Source: Micromonospora humi
GTDB taxonomy: Bacteria > Actinomycetota > Actinomycetes > Mycobacteriales > Micromonosporaceae
NCBI RefSeq assembly: GCF_900090105.1
Contig: NZ_FMDM01000002.1
Coordinates: 1-64,000, forward strand
DNA length: 64,000 bases
Direction: 5' to 3'
Made by a program: the position numbers and the translations under genes. Below are positions 39,477-47,592 of the stretch, in pieces; within the stretch, counting starts at the first letter, position 1; each line of letters opens with the position of its first letter. The notes beneath the pieces were generated by a model. The model was not told the DNA's origin. It was given only the letters and a program-made list of their open reading frames with translations, and searched no databases.

Positions 39477-39677
39477 TCAGGCGACGAGGGCGTGGCGGGC
39501 CGGTCCCCGGTGCGGGGCGATGGTCCGCCCGTCGGGGAGCAGCTCACCGGTGTCCTCGAAGACGATGACGCCGTTGCAGAGCAGGCTCCAGCCCTGCTCA
39601 GGGAAGCAGGCGAGGACGCGGGCGGCTTCGCGGTCGGTCGCGTCGGCGGAGGGGCAGGTGGGCTGGTGCTGACACAT
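39477..39677 (-). CDS. DUF5999 small cysteine-containing protein
   Basis: A 66-residue protein of the DUF5999 type: MCQHQPTCPSADATDREAAR, then PEQGWSLLCNGVIVFEDTGE and LLPDGRTIAPHR. Cys2 and Cys8 with His4 could bind a metal. An in-frame ATG 33 bases upstream exists, but the start at MCQHQ is the conserved one. The function is unknown; the family is widespread in Streptomyces and relatives. Confidence 0.82.
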   Translation of the reverse strand: MCQHQPTCPSADATDREAARVLACFPEQGWSLLCNGVIVFEDTGELLPDGRTIAPHRGPARHALVA

Positions 39678-39800
39678 CGGGTTCTCCGGACTGTGGGGGC
39701 ACTGTGTCATGGTTCACATGACCAGTGACGCACAGTACCAAGCGAAACCGCGCGGCATCGAGCAAGGATGCGTCTTGTTCACCCAGAATCGGCTGAACGG

Positions 39801-40988
39801 ATGATCCGGAACCGACCGGACGTCGTGGAAGCGCTCCCACAGGTACCGGTCGATGTGCCCGGCGCACCGCGGTCCTGCCGGTCCCGACTGGTCGAGACCG
39901 CCCGGCTGCAGTGGCGCCTCGGCGACGGCGGCGACCCCGCCGACCTGGCCCAACGCTTCCTGGGCGCACACGGCGTACCCGTCGACGACCTGACCCGACC
40001 CGGCCGGCACGCGCCCGACGGGGTGTGCGGGGCGGCGCTGTTCCTGTCCGCCGCCGCCGGCGCGTACGCCATCGGCGCGCCGACCGGCGCGCCCACCCCG
40101 GTGCCCGCGCTGCCCGACCTGGTCGTGGTCGTCTACCGGCACGCCGAGACGACGCCGCCGCCGCCGACCACGGGCGGCTGGTGGCTGGGGGACTGGCGCG
40201 ACAGCTGGACCCCCCGCGCGCACGCCGACGCCGTCGAGGCGGTCCGCGCCGCCATCGCCCGCGGCGACGTCTACCAGGTCAACCTCGTCGGGCACGCCAC
40301 CGCCGGGTACGCCGGCGACCCACGCCCGGCGCTGGCGCGACTCGCCGCGCTGCCCGGCGCCCGCTACGGCGGCACCCTGACCGGGCCCGGCTGGGCGCTG
40401 GGCTGCGCCTCCCCGGAGACACTCGTCGCCGTGTCGGGCGGCCGGCTGGTCACCCGCCCGATCAAGGGCACCCGACCGGCCACCGCCGCCGGGCGCCGCG
40501 AGCTGCTCACCTCGGCCAAGGAACGCGCCGAACACGTGATGATCGTCGACCTGGAGCGCAACGACCTGGCCCGGGTGGCCCGCACCGGCTCGGTGCGCGT
40601 CGACGAGCTGTTCGCCGTACGCCGCTGGTGCGACCTGTGGCAGGCCGAGTCGACCGTGTCCGCGGCGCCCGCCGACGGGCTGGGCCTGGCCGACCTGCTG
40701 CGCGCGGTGTGCCCCGGCGGGTCGGTGACCGGCGCGCCCAAGCACGCCGCCCTGGCCCAGGTCGCCGCGCTCGAGCCGGTCGGGCGCGGCGCCGGCATGG
40801 GCGCCCTCGGCTGGGTCGCGCCGGACCGGCTCGACCTGGGCCTGACCATCCGCACCGCCGCGGCCGACGCCGACCGGCTGCACCTGTGGGCCGGCGGCGG
40901 CATCACCTGGGGCAGCGACCCGGCCGCCGAGGTCGCGGAGGCCGCCGCCAAGGCCGCCCCGGTGCGGGCGCTGCTCGCCGCCGGCTGA
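39801..40988 (+). CDS. pabB: Aminodeoxychorismate synthase component I
   Basis: A 395-residue chorismate-utilising enzyme. Motifs: GDVYQVNLV, SPETLVAVSG, RPIKGTRPAT (the lysine typical of PabB), LLTSAKERAEHVMIVDLERN, and CPGGSVTGAPK. It makes aminodeoxychorismate for p-aminobenzoate and so folate. Amidotransferase (pabA) and lyase (pabC) are not nearby. ATG 39801 gives MIRNRPDVVEALPQ; an upstream GTG adds 11 poor residues. Folate genes folD and def lie within 6 kb. Confidence 0.9.
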   Translation: MIRNRPDVVEALPQVPVDVPGAPRSCRSRLVETARLQWRLGDGGDPADLAQRFLGAHGVPVDDLTRPGRHAPDGVCGAALFLSAAAGAYAIGAPTGAPTPVPALPDLVVVVYRHAETTPPPPTTGGWWLGDWRDSWTPRAHADAVEAVRAAIARGDVYQVNLVGHATAGYAGDPRPALARLAALPGARYGGTLTGPGWALGCASPETLVAVSGGRLVTRPIKGTRPATAAGRRELLTSAKERAEHVMIVDLERNDLARVARTGSVRVDELFAVRRWCDLWQAESTVSAAPADGLGLADLLRAVCPGGSVTGAPKHAALAQVAALEPVGRGAGMGALGWVAPDRLDLGLTIRTAAADADRLHLWAGGGITWGSDPAAEVAEAAAKAAPVRALLAAG

Positions 40989-40998
40989 GCGCGCCGGC

Positions 40999-41946
40999 TC
41001 AGGCGGCGGCGAACGCGTCCAGCGCGGCGACCACCCGCTCGCCGATGCCGTGCCCGCCGCCGTGGCCGCCGGTCTCGACGATCTCCAGCCGGGCGTCCGG
41101 CCAGTCCTGGGTCAACCGCCAGGCGATGTCCGGCGGCCCGCTGACGTCGAGGCGGCCCTGGACCAGCACCCCGGGGATGCCGGCGAGGCGCCCGGCGTCG
41201 CGCAGGAGCTGACCGTCGGCCAGGAAACCCAGGTTCGCGAAGTGGTGGGTGACCAGCCGGGCGAACCCGTAGCGGAACACCGGGTCGGCGTAGCGGGGGC
41301 TGGGCGTGTGGCCGCCGGCGAGGGAGACGTGCACGTCCTCCCAGGCGCACCAGTCGCGCGCCGCCCGGTCCCGCACCGCCGGGTCCGGGTCGTCGAGCAG
41401 CCGGGCGTACGCGGCGGCCAGGTCACCGTCGCGCTCGGCCTCGGGCACCCCGTCGCGGAAACGCGCCCACTCCTGCGGGAACACCCGGCCCATGTCCCGG
41501 GTCACCCACTCGATCTCCCGGCGGGTGTTGGCCACCACGCTGAACAGCACCAGCGCGGTGACCCGGCCCGGGTGGGCCTGGGCGTACGCCAGCGACAACG
41601 CCGAACCCCACGACGCGCCGCACAGCAACCACCGCTCGACGCCCAGGTGCGCGCGCAGCGCCTCCATGTCGGCCACCAGGTGCCCGGTGGTGTTCGTCGA
41701 CAGGTCGGTGGCCGGGTCGGCCGCCGACGGGGTGCTGCGCCCGCAGCCGCGCTGGTCGAACAGCACGATCCGGTAGGCGTCCGGGTCGAACAGGTGGCGC
41801 CACCCCGCGCCGGCGCCGGAGCCGGGGCCGCCGTGCACCACCAGCGCCGGCCGCCCGTCGGGGTTGCCGCAGGTCTCCCAGTACACGCGCTGGCCGTCAC
41901 CGACGTCCAGGTGACCCGACGCGTACGGCTCGATCGGTGGATACAT
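40999..41946 (-). CDS. pip: Proline iminopeptidase
   Basis: A 315-residue alpha/beta hydrolase of peptidase family S33. N-terminal MYPPIEPYASGHLDVGDGQ and YWETCGNPDGRPALVVHGGP with the oxyanion HGGPGSG are typical. The nucleophile is in CGASWGS, the acid Asp lies in the QGRLDVSGPP loop, and the catalytic His is in ETGGHGGG. It frees N-terminal proline from peptides. Its start is 53 bases from a divergent marR and shares its promoter region. Confidence 0.93.
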   Translation of the reverse strand: MYPPIEPYASGHLDVGDGQRVYWETCGNPDGRPALVVHGGPGSGAGAGWRHLFDPDAYRIVLFDQRGCGRSTPSAADPATDLSTNTTGHLVADMEALRAHLGVERWLLCGASWGSALSLAYAQAHPGRVTALVLFSVVANTRREIEWVTRDMGRVFPQEWARFRDGVPEAERDGDLAAAYARLLDDPDPAVRDRAARDWCAWEDVHVSLAGGHTPSPRYADPVFRYGFARLVTHHFANLGFLADGQLLRDAGRLAGIPGVLVQGRLDVSGPPDIAWRLTQDWPDARLEIVETGGHGGGHGIGERVVAALDAFAAA

Positions 41947-41972
41947 GTCCGCGGTCCTCCCCGACACCGGAT

Positions 41973-41988
41973 ACAACAGCGCTGTTAC
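41973..41988. promoter_or_regulatory. Palindromic operator between pip and marR
   Basis: AACAGCGCTGTT (41975-41986) is a perfect 12-bp palindrome flanked by further symmetric A/T bases, in the 52-bp divergent gap. It overlaps the predicted -10 TACATT (41986-41991) of marR, so binding should repress marR itself. The MarR protein next door is the natural candidate. Confidence 0.65.
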
Positions 41989-41998
41989 ATTAGCGGAC

Positions 41999-42481
41999 GT
42001 GACCGCCCCCGACCGCGACGCCCTCGGCACCCTGCTGCGCCACGTCCTGGACACCCTCGACGCCGACGTCGCCGCCGTGCACGCCCGCCTCGGCCTCACC
42101 GACTACCGGCCCCGCTACTCACCCGTGCTGCGCGTGCTCGTCGCCGACGGGCCGCTACCCATCCGCGACCTGGCCACCCGCGTCGGCGTCACCCACTCCG
42201 CCGCCAGCCAGACCGTCGCCGGCATGCGCCACGCCGGCCTGGTCACCCTCACCCCCGGCGCCGACGCCCGGCACCGCATCGTCACCCTCACCGACCGGGC
42301 CCGCACCCTGCTACCCGCCGTCGAAGCCGAATGGGCCGCCACCACCGCCGCCGTACGCCGGCTCGACACCGAACTGCCCGTGCCCCTGGCCGACGAGCTG
42401 TACGCCGTGCTCGACGCGCTGCGCCGCCGCCCGCTACGCGACCGCATCGCCGACACCGGACTGCTCCCACCCGCCCGGTGA
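41999..42481 (+). CDS. MarR-family regulator, divergent from pip
   Basis: A 160-residue regulator. The winged helix spans about 45-110: YSPVLRVLVADGPLPIRDLA, RVGVTHSAASQTVAGMRHAG and TPGADARHRIVTLT. GTG 41999 follows a -10 TACATT by seven bases, so a leaderless message is likely; the longer in-frame ATG at 41945 would place the operator inside the coding region and is rejected. Probably controls itself and pip. Confidence 0.85.
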   Translation: MTAPDRDALGTLLRHVLDTLDADVAAVHARLGLTDYRPRYSPVLRVLVADGPLPIRDLATRVGVTHSAASQTVAGMRHAGLVTLTPGADARHRIVTLTDRARTLLPAVEAEWAATTAAVRRLDTELPVPLADELYAVLDALRRRPLRDRIADTGLLPPAR

Positions 42482-42518
42482 CACCCGCGCCCGGTAAGCG
42501 ACGGATACCCTTCCGGGC

Positions 42519-43028
42519 ATGACTATGCGCCCGATCCGGATCATCGGCGACCCCGTCCTGCGCACCCCCAGCGAACCCGTCACCACCTTCGACGCCGAAC
42601 TACGCGCCCTCGTGCAGGACCTGATGGACACCCTGCTCGGCGCGCCCGGCCGCGCCGGCGTCGCCGCACCCCAGATCGGCGTCAACACCCAGGTGTTCGT
42701 CTACGACGCCGACGGCCACCGCGGCCACCTCGTCAACCCCACCCTGGAGCTGTCCGAAGAACTCCAGGACGACGACGAGGGCTGCCTGTCCATCCCCGGG
42801 CTCTACTTCCCGACCCCCCGCGCCCTGCACGCCACCGCCCACGGCCACGACCAGCACGGCGAACCGCTCACCATCACCGGCAGCGGCTTCCTCGCCCGCG
42901 CCCTGCAACACGAGACCGACCACCTGCGCGGCCGCCTCTACGTCGACACCCTGCGCGGCGACACCCGCCGCCAGGCACTGCGCGAGATCCGCGCCGGGCG
43001 CTTCGACTCACCCAGCCGCGGCCGCTGA
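42519..43028 (+). CDS. def: Peptide deformylase
   Basis: A 169-residue metallohydrolase that removes the formyl group from nascent proteins. All three motifs are intact: GVAAPQIG, EGCLSIPG and HETDHLRG (HExxH as HETDH). ATG 42519 is preceded at seven bases by TACCCT (42506-42511), which suggests a leaderless transcript. Its 3' end overlaps the convergent acetyltransferase by 21 nt. Confidence 0.95.
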   Translation: MTMRPIRIIGDPVLRTPSEPVTTFDAELRALVQDLMDTLLGAPGRAGVAAPQIGVNTQVFVYDADGHRGHLVNPTLELSEELQDDDEGCLSIPGLYFPTPRALHATAHGHDQHGEPLTITGSGFLARALQHETDHLRGRLYVDTLRGDTRRQALREIRAGRFDSPSRGR

Positions 43029-43802
43029 CCCCACCCGGGACACCAGCGAGAACTCGTCGTAGTCGGCGACCCGGGTGAACCCCACCCGCTCGTACAACCG
43101 CACCGCCGCCGTGTTGTCCGCCTTCACGTTCAACACGACGTGCCCCACGCGCTCGCGCAACCGCCCGCACAACGCCGCCACCACCGCCGCGCCCAGACCC
43201 CGCCCCCGACACCGCGGCACCGTCGCCACATTGCCCAACGCCGCCACCCCGTACGCCGGCGAGAACACGTGCACCCCCGCCACCGCGACCAGCTCACCGC
43301 CGTCGCGCACCCCCACGTACTGCCCCGTCTCCACCATCCGCGCGTCGAACCAGTTCCCCGGATACGCCCGCTCGTAGAACCGCAGCAACTCCGGCAGATC
43401 CGCCGCCCCCAACACCTCGCCCGCCGGCGGCACCCCCGCCAGCCGCCCCGGATCCGTCAACGCCATCCGATGGTGCCGCCCACCCGGGACGTGGCCGAAC
43501 GACCCGGCCAGCGCCCCGATCAGCCCCGGGGACAGGTGCGCGTACAACCGCGCCGGCAACACCGGCGCCACCCGCCTCAGCAACGCCGCCAACGCCGCCA
43601 CCCGACCCGGCGCCGCGAACGCCAACACCGTCGGCAACTGCACCCCGTGATACAGCAACACCACCTCGTCGCCGGCGCGAAACCACGACGTGAACGGCCA
43701 GAAGAAATCGTCCAGATCACCCAACTGGTAGGCGTGCAACACCGGATCCCGCCCCAACAGCCCGGCCAGCACCGCCCGGTCGTGCTCCGCCCGCACCGCC
43801 AC
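43008..43802 (-). CDS. GNAT-family acetyltransferase
   Basis: A 264-residue protein. An N-terminal half of about 130 residues (LGRDPVLHAYQLGDLDDFFW) precedes the GNAT domain: YGVAALGNVATVPRCRGRGL is motif A with the RGRGLG acetyl-CoA loop, and NTAAVRLYERVGFTRVADYDEF is motif B. The layout resembles GNATs that acetylate amines, but the substrate is unknown. GTG start one base after the stop of the TauE-like gene, so the two are co-translated. Confidence 0.85.
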   Translation of the reverse strand: MAVRAEHDRAVLAGLLGRDPVLHAYQLGDLDDFFWPFTSWFRAGDEVVLLYHGVQLPTVLAFAAPGRVAALAALLRRVAPVLPARLYAHLSPGLIGALAGSFGHVPGGRHHRMALTDPGRLAGVPPAGEVLGAADLPELLRFYERAYPGNWFDARMVETGQYVGVRDGGELVAVAGVHVFSPAYGVAALGNVATVPRCRGRGLGAAVVAALCGRLRERVGHVVLNVKADNTAAVRLYERVGFTRVADYDEFSLVSRVGSAAAAG

Positions 43803-43803
43803 C

Positions 43804-44586
43804 TCAGCCCACCACCCACTGGTCGTAGCCCAACCGCGCCACCAACGCCAGCACCACCACCAGCAACACCACCCGCACGAACCCCGCGCCCCGACGCAAC
43901 GCCATCCGCGCGCCCACCGCCGCCCCCGCCACGTTGCACACCGCCATCGCCGCGCCCAACCACCACCACACGTGCCCGCTCACCCCGAACACCACCAACG
44001 CGCCGAGGTTCGTCCCCGCGTTCACCACCTTCGCCATCGCCGAGGCGTGCACGAAATCCGCACCCACCGACGCGGTGAACGCCAACACCAGGAACGTCCC
44101 GGTGCCCGGACCGATCAACCCGTCGTACAACGCGATGCCCAACCCGGCCACCAGCACCGCCGCCACCACCCGCGACCGGGTCCGCCGCGACGGCACCGAC
44201 ACCGTGCCCAACCGCGGCCGGGTCACCACGAACACCGCCACCGACACCAACACCACCAACACCACCGGCCGGTACGCCCCCGCCGGCACCGCCCCCGCCA
44301 ACGCCGCACCCACACCCGCCGTCACCACCGCCAACCCGGCCGCCGGACCCGCCACCGCCCAGTCCAGCTTCGTACGCCGGGCATACGTCACCGCCGCCGT
44401 CGACGTGCCGAAGATCGCCGCCAACTTGTTCGTCCCCAACGCCGTCGCCACCGGCACCCCCGGCGCCGCCACCAACAACGCCGGCAACAACACCAGGCCG
44501 CCGCCGCCCACCACCGCGTCCACCCAGCCCGCCAACGCGGCCACGCACAGCAACGTCGTCAACGCCCACGCATCCACGCCGCGCAT
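43804..44586 (-). CDS. TauE/SafE-family membrane permease
   Basis: A 260-residue integral membrane protein of about eight helices. ALAGWVDAVVGGGGLVLLPALL and ALGTNKLAAIFGTSTAA form the first family repeat, and DGLIGPGTGTFLVLAF the second. TauE/SafE proteins export sulfite or small sulfonates or organic acids. The ATG start gives MRGVDAWALT. The permease is directly upstream of the GNAT gene (one base apart). Confidence 0.88.
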   Translation of the reverse strand: MRGVDAWALTTLLCVAALAGWVDAVVGGGGLVLLPALLVAAPGVPVATALGTNKLAAIFGTSTAAVTYARRTKLDWAVAGPAAGLAVVTAGVGAALAGAVPAGAYRPVVLVVLVSVAVFVVTRPRLGTVSVPSRRTRSRVVAAVLVAGLGIALYDGLIGPGTGTFLVLAFTASVGADFVHASAMAKVVNAGTNLGALVVFGVSGHVWWWLGAAMAVCNVAGAAVGARMALRRGAGFVRVVLLVVVLALVARLGYDQWVVG

Positions 44587-44630
44587 TCTGCCCACCCCGC
44601 CGCCACCGGGAAGAACGGCTGTGGCCAGCC

Positions 44631-44717
44631 TCACCGGCCCCGACGCCGCCGCAACCACATCCCCACGCACGCCACCGCCACGAACACCAGCATCGAACAG
44701 CACAGCAGCTTCAGCAC
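44631..44717 (-). CDS. Possible 28-residue membrane miniprotein
   Basis: A GTG frame encodes one hydrophobic segment (VLKLLCCSMLVFVAVACVG) followed by a very basic tail (MWLRRRRGR). It sits 44 bases upstream of the TauE-like gene on the same strand. Composition fits a single-pass membrane peptide, but no ribosome site is visible and the frame is very short. Confidence 0.3.
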   Translation of the reverse strand: MLKLLCCSMLVFVAVACVGMWLRRRRGR

Positions 44718-44752
44718 CCGGCCAGCCTGCCAGAGCGACGTAGGGTGTGCAG

Positions 44753-45532
44753 GTGCGCCTGGCCACCTTCAACCTGCTGCACGGCCGCTCCCTCACCGAC
44801 GGGCTCGTCGACCCCGACCGGCTCACCGCCGCCGTCACCGCCCTCGACGCCGACGTCCTCGCCCTGCAGGAAGTCGACCGCGACCAGACCCGCAGCGGCA
44901 AACTCGACCTCACCGCCCTCGCCGCCCGCGCCCTCGACGCCGAACACCACCGCTTCGCCGCCGCCGTCGTCGGCACCCCCGGCGAACAGTTCCGCCCCCT
45001 CACCCACGACGACGACGGCCACGGCGAACCCCTCTACGGCGTCGGACTCATCAGCCGCCACCCCGTGCGCACCTGGCACGTCACCCGCCTGCGCGCCGCA
45101 CCCGTACGCTCACCCATCTACGTCCCCGGCCCCGGCGGCGGACTCGTCCTGCTCCGCGACGAACCCCGCGTCGTGCTCGCCGCCGTCCTCGACACCCCCC
45201 ACGGCCCCCTCACCGTCGCCGCCACCCACCTGTCCTTCGTCCCCGGCTGGAACATCTGGCAACTGCGCCGCGTCGTGCGCGCCCTGCGCGCGCTGCCCGC
45301 CCCCCGGATCCTGCTCGGCGACCTCAACCTCCCCGCCGGCCCCGCCGCCGCGCTCACCCGCTGGCGGCCCCTCGCCCGCCGCGCCACCTACCCGGCCGGA
45401 CAACCCCGCGTCCAACTCGACCACGTCCTCGCCGACCCCCACCACCTCGACCGGCTCCCACCCGTCACCGCCGTCGACACGCCGCTGGCCACCATCTCCG
45501 ACCACCGGCCCCTCGTCGTCGACCTCGGCTGA
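44753..45532 (+). CDS. Endonuclease/exonuclease/phosphatase family protein
   Basis: A 259-residue EEP-fold hydrolase. RLATFNLLHG starts the domain, DVLALQEVD supplies the metal-binding Glu, ATHLSFVPGWN and LLGDLNLP the DN catalytic pair, and TISDHRPLVVDL the terminal Asp-His. GTG 44753 is chosen: TAGGGT (44741-44746) ends six bases before it, giving a leaderless start, and the GTG at 44747 would be inside the promoter. Substrate could be DNA, a phospholipid or an inositol phosphate. Confidence 0.85.
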   Translation: MRLATFNLLHGRSLTDGLVDPDRLTAAVTALDADVLALQEVDRDQTRSGKLDLTALAARALDAEHHRFAAAVVGTPGEQFRPLTHDDDGHGEPLYGVGLISRHPVRTWHVTRLRAAPVRSPIYVPGPGGGLVLLRDEPRVVLAAVLDTPHGPLTVAATHLSFVPGWNIWQLRRVVRALRALPAPRILLGDLNLPAGPAAALTRWRPLARRATYPAGQPRVQLDHVLADPHHLDRLPPVTAVDTPLATISDHRPLVVDLG

Positions 45533-45536
45533 GACC

Positions 45537-46436
45537 TCACCCCAACCCGGTCTGCCGCTGCGCCGCCCGCACCGCGTTACGGAACAACATCGCCACCGTC
45601 GTCGGACCCACCCCACCGACCCGTGGCGTGATCGCCCCCGCCACCCGGGCACACGACTCGTCCACGTCCGGCAGCAACCGCCGTCCCTCGTAGCGCACCC
45701 CGCCACCGACCACCACCGCACCCGGACGCACATGCTCCGGCCGCACGATCCCCGGCACCCCCGCCGCCGCGACCAGGATCTCCGCCCGCCGCGTGTACCG
45801 GGGCCAGTCCGCGACCCCGGTGTGCACCACCGTCACCGCCGCGTTCGCCGTCGGCCGCTTCTGCGCCAACAACATCGCCAACGGTCGACCCAACGTCGCA
45901 CCCCGACCCAGCACCACCACCTCCCGGCCCGACACCGGCACCCGGTGGAACGCCAACAACGCCTCGATCCCCGCCGGCGTACACGGCAACGGCCCCGGCA
46001 ACCCCAACGCCAACCGACCCATGTTCACCGGATGCATCCCGTCGACGTCCTTGTCCGGATCCACCTCGGCCAACGCCCGGTCGTAGTCCAGGCCCCCCGG
46101 AATCGGATGCTGCACCAACACCCCGTGCACCCCGGAATCGGCGTTGAAGTCCGCCACCACCGCGTGCAGATCCGCCTGCGACGCCGACGCCGGCAGATGC
46201 ACGTGCGGCGACGCGAACCCCAACTCCGCCGCCTGCCGCTGCTTGATCCGGATGTAACCCGCGCTCGCGTCGTCGTCACCCACCAGCACCGTCGCCAACG
46301 CCGGCGTCACCCCCGCCGCCCGCAGCCGCGCCACCGACGCGGCCACCTCGGCCAACACCTCATCCGCCACCGGCCCACCCGGCAACAGCCGCGCGGTCGC
46401 ACCGGACACCACGGAAACCGACGAAGAAGAAGACAT
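45537..46436 (-). CDS. folD: Methylenetetrahydrofolate dehydrogenase/cyclohydrolase
   Basis: A 299-residue bifunctional folate enzyme. YIRIKQRQAAELG holds the cyclohydrolase lysine, VQHPIPGGLDYDRAL and DKDVDGMHPVNMG the folate site, and VLGRGATLGRPLAMLL the nucleotide-binding motif. It interconverts methylene-, methenyl- and formyl-THF. The N-terminus has an unusual Ser-rich run (MSSSSSVSVVSG). A ZTP riboswitch fills the 92 bases upstream. The 3' end is 4 bases from the convergent EEP gene. Confidence 0.93.
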   Translation of the reverse strand: MSSSSSVSVVSGATARLLPGGPVADEVLAEVAASVARLRAAGVTPALATVLVGDDDASAGYIRIKQRQAAELGFASPHVHLPASASQADLHAVVADFNADSGVHGVLVQHPIPGGLDYDRALAEVDPDKDVDGMHPVNMGRLALGLPGPLPCTPAGIEALLAFHRVPVSGREVVVLGRGATLGRPLAMLLAQKRPTANAAVTVVHTGVADWPRYTRRAEILVAAAGVPGIVRPEHVRPGAVVVGGGVRYEGRRLLPDVDESCARVAGAITPRVGGVGPTTVAMLFRNAVRAAQRQTGLG

Positions 46437-46456
46437 GCGACACCTCGCCCGCGGAG

Positions 46457-46526
46457 GCCCAGGCGGTCGACCCCCACGACGAGCTCCCCGATGGTTCACC
46501 CATCCCCGTGCCGCCAGTCGCGTCCC
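46457..46526 (-). promoter_or_regulatory. ZTP (pfl) riboswitch upstream of folD
   Basis: On the minus strand the aptamer reads GACTGGCGG (46519-46511), GGGTGAACCATCGGGGAGC (46501-46483) and CCGCCTGGGC (46466-46457), the three hallmark blocks of the ZTP/pfl class. ZTP (or ZMP) rises when 10-formyl-THF is short. The remaining 20 bases to ATG include a purine-rich site (GCGAGG), so control of translation is likely. It begins three bases after the upstream gene's stop. Confidence 0.9.
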
Positions 46527-46528
46527 CC

Positions 46529-47554
46529 TCAGCCTGCCACAACCCGCCGCGACACCGCATCCACCACGGCCTGCCACGCCGGCAACGACGCCAACACCGC
46601 ATCCGCCCGACGCCGCCGGTCCACCGCCGACACCACCCGCAGATCCGCCAACACCGCTTCGAACCCCGGCCGCACCACCCGCGCCCGCTCCGGCGCCACC
46701 GCCGCCACCACCGCGTCACACCGCGCGTACGTCACCAGCACCCAGAACATCGCCTCCCGGTGCCGCCCCGCCGCCACCAACTCCGCGCCGCCGTCGACCA
46801 CCACCGGCCGCCCCGCCGCACCCAGATCCGCCCCGAACGCGAAACCCTCCCGCGGCAGCCGCGCCACCTCCTCGAACACCACCGCCAACCCGGCCAGATG
46901 CTCCCGCACCCGCCCCGCGTCCACGCCACCGCCGTCCAACGTCGCCAACAACTCCGGATACCGCCCACCCCACCCGTGACCCGCCAACACCTCCGACGCC
47001 CGGACGTACCGCCGCCGCACCGTCGGATCCACCAACCCCGCCACCGCCGGCCACACCGCCACCAGCGACGTCGGAAACACCCACGCCAACACCTGATCCG
47101 CCAACGGCGCCCGGGCGTCCAGCGCCCGCAACCCGTCCTCCACCCGCCGCCGCACGCCCGCGCACCGCCGCCGCACCCAGACCGGATCCGCGAACCCCGC
47201 CGCCACCCGCCGCCGCACCGCGGCCAAGCGCCCCGACGGATCCGCGATCACCCCGTCGGTACGGAACATCGGCGCGAACACCCACGACCCCAACACGTCC
47301 TCCGGGCTGCCCAACTGCGCCCAGGTCACCGTGCTGACCTCCAGCAGCACCCCACCGCGGACGAACTTGCCCACCTTCACGCCGGGGGAGTCGCGCACCA
47401 GCAGCACGTCCACGTCCGACGACACCGGCAACACCGCATCGTCCGGCAACCCCACCGTCGACCCGCTGAACACCGCCCCCTCGATCGACGGATCGACCCG
47501 CATCCGCTCCCGCACCCAGTCCACCGCCACCGCCCGCGCCGCACCCACCCGCAT
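46529..47554 (-). CDS. Nucleotidyltransferase-fold protein of unknown role
   Basis: A 341-residue protein. Near the N-terminus GAVFSGSTVGLPDD and SSDVDVLLV form the GS...DxD nucleotidyltransferase core (about 24-53). The rest is a long helical region without a recognised motif. Members of this fold include aminoglycoside adenylyltransferases and MNT-type toxins; neither is clearly indicated. It ends three bases before the ZTP riboswitch, so the two genes could share a transcript. Confidence 0.72.
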   Translation of the reverse strand: MRVGAARAVAVDWVRERMRVDPSIEGAVFSGSTVGLPDDAVLPVSSDVDVLLVRDSPGVKVGKFVRGGVLLEVSTVTWAQLGSPEDVLGSWVFAPMFRTDGVIADPSGRLAAVRRRVAAGFADPVWVRRRCAGVRRRVEDGLRALDARAPLADQVLAWVFPTSLVAVWPAVAGLVDPTVRRRYVRASEVLAGHGWGGRYPELLATLDGGGVDAGRVREHLAGLAVVFEEVARLPREGFAFGADLGAAGRPVVVDGGAELVAAGRHREAMFWVLVTYARCDAVVAAVAPERARVVRPGFEAVLADLRVVSAVDRRRRADAVLASLPAWQAVVDAVSRRVVAG

Positions 47555-47592
47555 CCGGGCGATCCTGCCAGCCCGACATCCACGCGGCAGGG

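Noticed and set aside
41945..41998. An ATG start at 41945 for the MarR gene
   Set aside because: The extension would run through the pip start region and the palindrome, while the GTG at 41999 follows a good -10.
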